From: Deltaproteobacteria bacterium
GTDB lineage: Bacteria; Desulfobacterota; Syntrophia; Syntrophales; UBA2185
Direction of reading: 5' to 3'
Assembly: GCA_026388495.1 (NCBI GenBank)
Contig: JAPLJQ010000135.1
Coordinates: forward strand, 1-28,751
Length of the DNA stretch: 28,751 nucleotides
Shown: positions 23,829 to 28,751 of the stretch, piece after piece
How positions within the stretch are numbered: the first letter of the stretch is position 1
Layout: each line of letters opens with the position of its first letter
The notes under the pieces: generated by a model
What the model saw: the letters and a program-made list of their open reading frames with translations, nothing else
Told to the model about the DNA's origin: nothing
Database searches by the model: none
Made by a program: the position numbers and the translations under genes

Positions 23829-23844
23829 TGGCATAGCTATTGCT
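23829..23844 (+). promoter_or_regulatory. Sigma-54 promoter for fliK-flgD-flgE
   Basis: TGGCAT, 5 bases, TTGCT is an exact-spacing -24/-12 element. It lies in the 152-base gap after the MotE-like gene, with an expected start near 23855, about 17 bases before fliK. It separates the hook genes from the upstream rod/ring operon. Confidence 0.83.
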
Positions 23845-23871
23845 CCCTTCTCCAGACGAAGGGAATCGGAT

Positions 23872-25512
23872 ATGAAAACAACGTCAATCGATACAAAAGC
23901 TACCCCGAACCAGAAAGGCAGCATTGCCCTGCTGATAAAAGCGATAGACGGCCTTTCCACCCAGGGGGTGCACCCCTCCCAAAATACGTGCTTCGCCGGC
24001 ATCCTGAACGAAAAAACAAGTCCTGCTCCGGTAATATCAGGCAAAAAGACTCTGACGACAGGGAACAGGGAAACACGTTTTGGACAAAAAAATGCATTAG
24101 AAGGGGAAAAGAATACCCCGGAAATACATCTTTCGGACGGCCATCATGAGCTTTTCACCCAAGGCATATACAATCCGGGAAAAGCCATTCCCGACGCCGT
24201 CGCCCACGAGCCGCCGCCAAGAGAAAAATCGGCGGCCATGTCTGAAACAACCGCAATCCCCGGTCACGTTTCATCGATTCCGGCCATACATAGCATTCTG
24301 CCTCAAGCGGACACCATGACGTCGCCAATCCTCATGTACACGGAAACCGCGGGCATGAACAATGTTTCCCCGGGGACGGAAGGCATCCTTAAGCAAAGGG
24401 AAACCGGATTCTTGAAACACCGGCCAGTCTCTGCCGTGACTAAACAATCTGATCAGAAAACCGAAACGGTGGTTATGAGCCCTGCAGCCGGTGGCGCATC
24501 AGGGACAAGAACAGGCGACGAAACGGAGGCGGCGCCAGAAAACCGCTCCGGCAGACCAGGTTTGGCTGAAAAGGCATTTATGAACCTCACGGATGCTCTC
24601 TCTCCGTCAAAACAGGCGGACTACAAAACTCAAACGGCATTTATAACTCCGGCAGGTGACAACGCACCGGGTTTAAAAACCGTCAGTGAAACGGGCTCGG
24701 AATCTGCAAACCCCGCCTCCATGATCGCTCCGGCAGAAAAGGCCGGCCAGAAAACGGAAACGGTTTTCATGAACCGCATAGCCGATACGCTCCGGCAGAA
24801 ACATGACGGCCCGACGTCTGACGCCATCCTTACCCAGGTACGCCGGACCGTTATAACCCTTCAGGACGACGGTCAGTCCGCCGCGCCATTGAAGGAAAAG
24901 GGTACAGCATTTGAAATGCAAAAACCCCTTATTCATCCGGCTGGCGGTGGCGACAAGGAAGGTGCAACCGGACGAGGCGCCTATGATCGCGGAGACCAGG
25001 AGACGTTCCCTCTCCGGGCGGACACTCCCGGAATCCAGACCGCATCCGAAACAAAGGCGGCGGCTTCCGAAAAGTCAACCGGTCTGCGCGCCCAGGCCAT
25101 CATCGACCAGATCGTGGACGCCCGGCAGACCATGGGGAATGATTTCGGACGCATCAGGATCGTCCTTGACCCACCGAATCTCGGCACCGTCGATCTTGAA
25201 ATCATCGTCCGCAAGGAGCGTGTGGAGATAGTAATGACCGCCGACAACGCGAGTGTACAGCAGGCCCTGCAGTCCCGCACGGACGATGTCCGTGCCGCCT
25301 TGCAGCGGCAGGACCTGAAAATCGAAACATTCCAGGTTCTTCTGCAAGACAACGGGCCCGGCCAGCAGCAGGCCCATGGCGGCGCGATGTACGAAGAGCG
25401 CCGGGAGCGCCAGGCAAAATATCCCGCTGAAGATAGCAGCCCTGTCATAGCCGCACATCCTTCCATTGAAGGCGGCGCACCGGCAAGGGGGCTTGTCAGC
25501 ATATTCGTTTAG
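23872..25512 (+). CDS. fliK: Flagellar hook-length control protein FliK
   Basis: The 546-residue protein acts as the molecular ruler that stops hook growth and switches export to filament subunits. The first 400 or so residues are low in complexity and rich in Pro, Thr, Ala and Gly. The conserved C-terminal domain (about 410-495) contains FGRIRIVLDPPNLGTVDLEI and VQQALQSRTDDVRAALQRQD followed by LKIETFQV. Degenerate repeats, (Q/Y)KT(E/Q)T followed by a hydrophobic pair, lie near residues 195, 250 and 293. GAAGGGA precedes ATG 23872. It is followed by flgD and flgE, its usual companions. Confidence 0.9.
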   Translation: MKTTSIDTKATPNQKGSIALLIKAIDGLSTQGVHPSQNTCFAGILNEKTSPAPVISGKKTLTTGNRETRFGQKNALEGEKNTPEIHLSDGHHELFTQGIYNPGKAIPDAVAHEPPPREKSAAMSETTAIPGHVSSIPAIHSILPQADTMTSPILMYTETAGMNNVSPGTEGILKQRETGFLKHRPVSAVTKQSDQKTETVVMSPAAGGASGTRTGDETEAAPENRSGRPGLAEKAFMNLTDALSPSKQADYKTQTAFITPAGDNAPGLKTVSETGSESANPASMIAPAEKAGQKTETVFMNRIADTLRQKHDGPTSDAILTQVRRTVITLQDDGQSAAPLKEKGTAFEMQKPLIHPAGGGDKEGATGRGAYDRGDQETFPLRADTPGIQTASETKAAASEKSTGLRAQAIIDQIVDARQTMGNDFGRIRIVLDPPNLGTVDLEIIVRKERVEIVMTADNASVQQALQSRTDDVRAALQRQDLKIETFQVLLQDNGPGQQQAHGGAMYEERRERQAKYPAEDSSPVIAAHPSIEGGAPARGLVSIFV

Positions 25513-25530
25513 CTGAGTAAGGAGGTAATG

Positions 25531-26205
25531 ATGGAAACCAGCATCGCCACAGGTCTTGAAAATGTCGTCAGTAAAACCGGTACGACCACCAGCCAGGCAC
25601 CCAGTACAAAGTCCCTGGGCAAGGACGATTTCATGAAACTGCTTCTGGCCCAACTGAAAAACCAGGATCCCCTGAAGCCCATGGAGGGGACTGAATTCAC
25701 GGCGCAGCTTGCCCAGTTTTCGAGTCTCGAACAGTTGAGCAACCTGAATGCCGAGCTTAAGACCCAGAGCGTAAACCAGATAACGATGGGATACGCCCAG
25801 TCCGTCAATATGATCGGAAAAGAAGTCGTCGCAAATACGGGCAATACCGTAACAGTGAGCGGTTCGACCGCCGGCCTGAACTACAGTCTGGCAAAGGACG
25901 CGCAGAGCGTGACGATCAGCATTTTCGACAAGGACGGCAGGCTGGTTAAAACCTGGGACGAGACAGGCCAGAAGGCAGGCATGAACAAAGTGACATGGAA
26001 CTGCTCCGGCATTGAAAAGGGCGACTATACATACCAGGTCGCCGCAAAGGATGCGCAGGGGGGAATCGTTTCTGTAGAAACAATGACCACCGGGCTGGTA
26101 ACCGCCGTTAACTTCAAAAACAACCAGATTACCGCAACAGTGAATGGCCTGGAAGTTTCGCTGGGCAACATCGTGGAAGTCAAACAACCGGAAAGCAATG
26201 CTTAA
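25531..26205 (+). CDS. flgD: Flagellar hook cap protein FlgD
   Basis: The protein (224 residues from this start) caps the growing hook and guides FlgE assembly. The N-terminal domain has SLGKDDFMKLLLAQLKNQDP, then LKPMEGTEFTAQLAQFSSLE and QLSNLN, the hallmark FlgD segment. The C-terminal half has the FlgD Ig-like/Tudor part with VTISIFDKDGRLVKT and NKVTWNCSGIEKGDYTYQV. Two ATG codons are adjacent (25528 and 25531). The second is preferred because GGAGG ends 5 bases before it but only 2 before the first. It lies 18 bases after fliK. Confidence 0.92.
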   Translation: METSIATGLENVVSKTGTTTSQAPSTKSLGKDDFMKLLLAQLKNQDPLKPMEGTEFTAQLAQFSSLEQLSNLNAELKTQSVNQITMGYAQSVNMIGKEVVANTGNTVTVSGSTAGLNYSLAKDAQSVTISIFDKDGRLVKTWDETGQKAGMNKVTWNCSGIEKGDYTYQVAAKDAQGGIVSVETMTTGLVTAVNFKNNQITATVNGLEVSLGNIVEVKQPESNA

Positions 26206-26235
26206 ATAAACCTTTGTAGACGGAGGAAACTGAAT

Positions 26236-27852
26236 ATGGGAAGTGCAATATCAATAGGGACTACGGGCCTTACGGCCAGTTCAAAGCAAATGGATGTTAT
26301 CGGAAACAACCTGGCCAACTCCAACACGCTGGGCTTCAAAGCGGGCAACACCTACTTTACCAGCATGCTGAACCAGAGCCTCGCCGGATCGGGCGCCATG
26401 TCAGTGGGACAAGGGGTGGGCGTGGCCGCCATTTCAACCCAGTTCACACAGGGATCTTTTGAAAACACCGGCAATGCGACTGATATGGCGATCGACGGCA
26501 ACGGCTTTTTCATGGTGAAAGACTTGGAGGGTGCTATGTATTATACCCGGGCGGGCGCCTTCCATATCAATAAGGAAGGGTATCTGGTGGATAACACCGA
26601 CTACAGGGTCCAGGGGTATAACCTTTTTACTGCCACTGAATCTATCGGCACGGACTCAAATAACGTACAGCTCGCGGACGATATCTCTCTGGCAAACGTG
26701 CAGTCCGCGGCAAGTGCGTCGACGAATATCAGTATCGGCGCCAACCTTGATGAAAGCGAGACTTATGGAGAAAAATTCAACGTGACCCAGACGGTATTCG
26801 ATTCAAAGGGGGCGTCGCACAATCTGTCAATCACCTTTCAGAAGACAGAGGAAAGCGGCATGTGGGGTTTTGACGCGCGCCTCGACAGCAGCGCAAGCCA
26901 AGTGACGGAACAGAGCGCCTGCGGCATAACCTTCGACTCGGACGGCGCAATTTTGAATTTGTATAAAGGTGACATTCCCGCTGCCAGCATTGTGGGGGCC
27001 AGCCTGGGAGGCGGTGCGATTGTCGGAACGACCATCAGCCGACCGGGACAGTTATACAAAGACACAACCGTCGCCACAGGTCCCGTCACATTGACCAAAG
27101 CCGCTGCATCCGGTGTGTGGAACGTGACGACAGACGGGGGCTATACGAACGCCTTGGCATGGCAGGAAGCCTCCGAAGGCGTCGAATACATGAAGGTGGA
27201 TCTTGACGGAAAGGGCGGATCGGATATCGTTTTTAACCTTGGCGCCACCGCCGGAAATCTGTGGGCTGCTACTGATACCGTTAGCTTTGATGTCGGCAAG
27301 ACGGACGTTGCGTCCCAGGACCTGGTCCTGACATTCGGCGACCTCGGCAACGGCGCCACCATCGGGGTTTCGGAAGGGTCCGGCGCATCCATTAAAAACA
27401 AGATCACCTGGGATCTCATCGGGGACACGGCCAAGGAGATTACGGGTTATGCCAGTACGTCCGTCGTCAAGTCTCTTAACGGTGACGGTTATTCGTCCGG
27501 CGTGCTCAAAAGTCTTTCCGTTGGCAGTGACGGCATTATCAACGGGTTCTTTACCAACGGTCAGACCTCAAATTTGGCTCAGATTGTTCTCGCCGATTTT
27601 TCGAATACTTCCGGGCTGAAGAAGGTTGGAAACTATTTCGGTGTGACAAATGACTCCGGAGAAGCCATCACAAACGCACCGGGTTCCAGAGGACTGGGGG
27701 AGATTTTGTCGAATTCCCTGGAAATATCCAATACCGATGTGGCAAAAGAATTCGTTAACATGATTACGGCTCAGCGGGCCTATCAGGCCAGCGCCCGCGT
27801 GATCACCACGGCGGATCAAATGCTCTCGGAACTCATGAACATCAAGCGGTAA
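26236..27852 (+). CDS. flgE: Flagellar hook protein FlgE
   Basis: The 538-residue protein polymerises into the hook. The N-terminal rod-like part (SIGTTGLTASSKQMDVIGNN, then LANSNTLGFKAGNTYF) carries the ANSNT motif, and GNGFFMVKD follows. The C-terminus has NSLEISNTDVAKEFVNMITA and QRAYQASARVITTADQML, both needed for hook packing. The middle is variable, Gly/Ser/Thr-rich and longer than in the enteric protein (about 400 residues), consistent with the larger surface domains often found in this group. GGAGG lies 8 bases before ATG 26236. A strong hairpin follows 12 bases after the stop. Confidence 0.95.
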   Translation: MGSAISIGTTGLTASSKQMDVIGNNLANSNTLGFKAGNTYFTSMLNQSLAGSGAMSVGQGVGVAAISTQFTQGSFENTGNATDMAIDGNGFFMVKDLEGAMYYTRAGAFHINKEGYLVDNTDYRVQGYNLFTATESIGTDSNNVQLADDISLANVQSAASASTNISIGANLDESETYGEKFNVTQTVFDSKGASHNLSITFQKTEESGMWGFDARLDSSASQVTEQSACGITFDSDGAILNLYKGDIPAASIVGASLGGGAIVGTTISRPGQLYKDTTVATGPVTLTKAAASGVWNVTTDGGYTNALAWQEASEGVEYMKVDLDGKGGSDIVFNLGATAGNLWAATDTVSFDVGKTDVASQDLVLTFGDLGNGATIGVSEGSGASIKNKITWDLIGDTAKEITGYASTSVVKSLNGDGYSSGVLKSLSVGSDGIINGFFTNGQTSNLAQIVLADFSNTSGLKKVGNYFGVTNDSGEAITNAPGSRGLGEILSNSLEISNTDVAKEFVNMITAQRAYQASARVITTADQMLSELMNIKR

Positions 27853-27864
27853 GGGAACTCGATA

Positions 27865-27897
27865 CATAGGGTCGGGAAGATGCTTCCCGGCCCTATG
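27865..27897. terminator. Strong hairpin after flgE
   Basis: CATAGGG (27865-27871) pairs with CCCTATG (27891-27897), and CGGGAAG (27873-27879) pairs with CTTCCCG (27883-27889), joined by one T-G wobble and closed by a 3-base loop. The 15-pair stem begins 12 bases after the flgE stop. There is no T-tract on either side. It probably ends or protects the fliK-flgD-flgE transcript, and it also faces the end of the small minus-strand ORF. Confidence 0.65.
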
Positions 27898-27921
27898 CCT
27901 GCCCAAGGTGAAACATGGACG

Positions 27922-28149
27922 TTAAGCCGCCAAACCTACAAATACCCGCAATATATGAGCGCCCCGTCCGGATACTTCCTCAAGCATCTGTTCGATCAAC
28001 GCCGGTTTTCCCTGAAGATATTGTCGATTGCGTTGAAATACAGACATGGGGGCCATCACCCAGTAAGGGATATCATACCGGTTACAATCCTTCAGATAAA
28101 CCCCGAAACGATAAAGGGACATTTGTCGATATATGGATTTGACGTTCAT
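27922..28149 (-). CDS. Small hypothetical protein, opposite to flgE and the second motA
   Basis: A 75-codon ORF on the minus strand begins at ATG 28149 behind AAGGA. The protein has no recognised domain. It opens MNVKSIYRQMSLYRFGVYLK and contains aromatic residues (YDIPYWVMAPMSVFQRN), then an acidic helix-like stretch and a hydrophobic end (HILRVFVGLAA). No signal peptide or membrane helix is obvious. Codon use looks protein-like and the ribosome site is well placed, but the gene is short and unsupported by homology I can recall. It faces flgE with a strong hairpin between, and its start lies inside an inverted repeat. It could also be a chance ORF in a 450-base intergenic region. Confidence 0.4.
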   Translation of the reverse strand: MNVKSIYRQMSLYRFGVYLKDCNRYDIPYWVMAPMSVFQRNRQYLQGKPALIEQMLEEVSGRGAHILRVFVGLAA

Positions 28150-28165
28150 GTCAATCCTTTGACAT
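28148..28165 (-). promoter_or_regulatory. Inverted repeat enclosing the ribosome binding site of the small minus-strand ORF
   Basis: ATGTCAA and TTGACAT are perfect 7-bp arms around a 4-base loop that reads AGGA on the minus strand. The loop is the core of the ribosome site, and the 3' arm runs into the ATG of the small ORF. In RNA this could hide or expose the start; in DNA it could be an operator. Confidence 0.4.
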
Positions 28166-28237
28166 CTCTCCTGTTCCTTTCTTTTTTCTCATTACCTGTA
28201 CCCCATGGATTCTCCCGCCTGAGATTATTTTTCCTGT

Positions 28238-28253
28238 TGGTATATTACTTGCT
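28238..28253 (+). promoter_or_regulatory. Sigma-54 promoter for the second motA
   Basis: TGGTAT, 5 bases, TTGCT is a full -24/-12 element. The expected start is near 28264, about 38 bases before the GTG start at 28302. It separates the second stator gene from flgE. Confidence 0.82.
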
Positions 28254-28301
28254 GATATGTTGTCAAGTATCGTTTGAATTACTGCTGTCATTGAGGAATT
28301 T

Positions 28302-28751
28302 GTGGATTTTGCAACGATTATCGGAATCCTGGGTGGATTTGGTCTCGTCATCATTGCCATGGCCTCCGGAGGAGGCCTTACATGGTTCTTTGACGGGCCG
28401 TCTGCCATGATCGTATTGGGCGGCACTTTTGGCGCTGTTTTAATCAATTATCCGATTGCCGACTTGCTGGGTGTTATTAAAGTGGCTAAAAACGCTTTCC
28501 GGGGTAAAAAACAACAGGCCGATGTCGTTATCAATCAACTTGTTGAAATGTCGAAAATCTGTCGCCGTGAGGGCATCATTTCTCTTCAGAAAATGATCAA
28601 ACAGACGAAAGATCCCTTCCTGGCAAAAGCCATCAATCTTGTCGTGGATGGTGTAAACCCCGCACAAATATCAGAAATTCTTGAAACGGAACTGGACTAT
28701 ATTGGCGAACGCCACAGGCTTGGTGCAGAGATTTTCACAACCATGGGCAAC
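28302..28751 (+). CDS. Second flagellar stator protein, MotA/PomA type, 3' end outside window
   Basis: The first 150 codons of a second MotA-family gene run to the window edge without a stop. It begins DFATIIGILGGFGLVIIAMA, followed by SGGGLTWFFDGPSAMIVLGG and TFGAVLINYP, the signature of the PomA/MotP group, in which the first two helices are followed by G-T-x-x-A-x-L-I-N. The cytoplasmic loop follows (VEMSKICRREGIISLQKMIK, then AINLVVDGVNPAQISEILET). The start is GTG 28302 with GAGGA four bases upstream. It differs from the E. coli-like MotA at 13424. Whether it uses protons or sodium cannot be told from this half; its MotB partner should lie just beyond the window. Confidence 0.9.
   Translation, partial: MDFATIIGILGGFGLVIIAMASGGGLTWFFDGPSAMIVLGGTFGAVLINYPIADLLGVIKVAKNAFRGKKQQADVVINQLVEMSKICRREGIISLQKMIKQTKDPFLAKAINLVVDGVNPAQISEILETELDYIGERHRLGAEIFTTMGN

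Noticed and set aside
25075..26187. Minus-strand ORF of 370 codons across fliK and flgD
   Set aside because: It spans two well-recognised flagellar genes in antisense and looks like a shadow frame.
27880..28410. Plus-strand ORF of 176 codons after flgE
   Set aside because: It runs through a strong hairpin and a sigma-54 promoter and overlaps the start of the second motA in another frame.
1..28751. CRISPR arrays, tRNA or rRNA genes, transposases, integrases, toxin-antitoxin pairs
   Set aside because: No regularly spaced repeats, no cloverleaf-like or ribosomal sequence, and no such protein families were recognised on either strand.

Overview
The window looks like part of a chromosome from a motile, anaerobic, Gram-negative bacterium, most likely a member of the Desulfobacterota (former deltaproteobacteria) of the Syntrophobacter/Syntrophus kind. 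This placement is an inference. It rests on a methylmalonyl-CoA (propionate/succinate) gene cluster beside a large flagellar block, on sigma-54 control of the flagellar genes, and on a large multi-PAS hybrid histidine kinase. No rRNA, tRNA, CRISPR array, transposase or phage gene was seen.

Region 1 (1-7555, all on the minus strand, transcribed leftward) is the methylmalonyl-CoA pathway. In transcription order it holds sucC, sucD, methylmalonyl-CoA epimerase, carboxyltransferase 12S-type subunit, a small subunit, a 5S/biotin-carrier fusion, a fumarase remnant and a fumarate reductase/succinate dehydrogenase flavoprotein. Together these would convert between propionyl-CoA and oxaloacetate/malate using succinyl-CoA, succinate and fumarate. 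Three of the eight genes are damaged as written. The epimerase has an in-frame TAA, only the last 46 codons of the fumarase remain, and the flavoprotein has lost roughly 85-100 codons with a frame change. This may be gene decay or local assembly error, and it is the most striking feature of the window.

Region 2 (7560-12650) holds non-coding DNA with inverted repeats, a small ABM-domain protein behind a near-consensus sigma-70 promoter, and a 1347-residue membrane hybrid histidine kinase (Cache-like sensor, five PAS domains, HisKA, HATPase, REC).

Region 3 (12657-28751) is flagellar. A leftward PilZ-motA-motB operon and a rightward SPOR/TPR protein-kinase-sigma-54 regulator operon diverge from about 14.9 kb, each with its own -24/-12 promoter. 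Rightward genes flgB, flgC, fliE, fliF, fliG, fliJ and a MotE-like gene follow behind another -24/-12 site. Then come fliK, flgD and flgE behind a fourth, and a second, PomA-type motA behind a fifth. The regulator gene carries the GAFTGA motif and lies just upstream of the flgB promoter, so it is the obvious candidate activator of all five. The genes fliH and fliI are absent from their usual place between fliG and fliJ. Two different stator types occur in one window.
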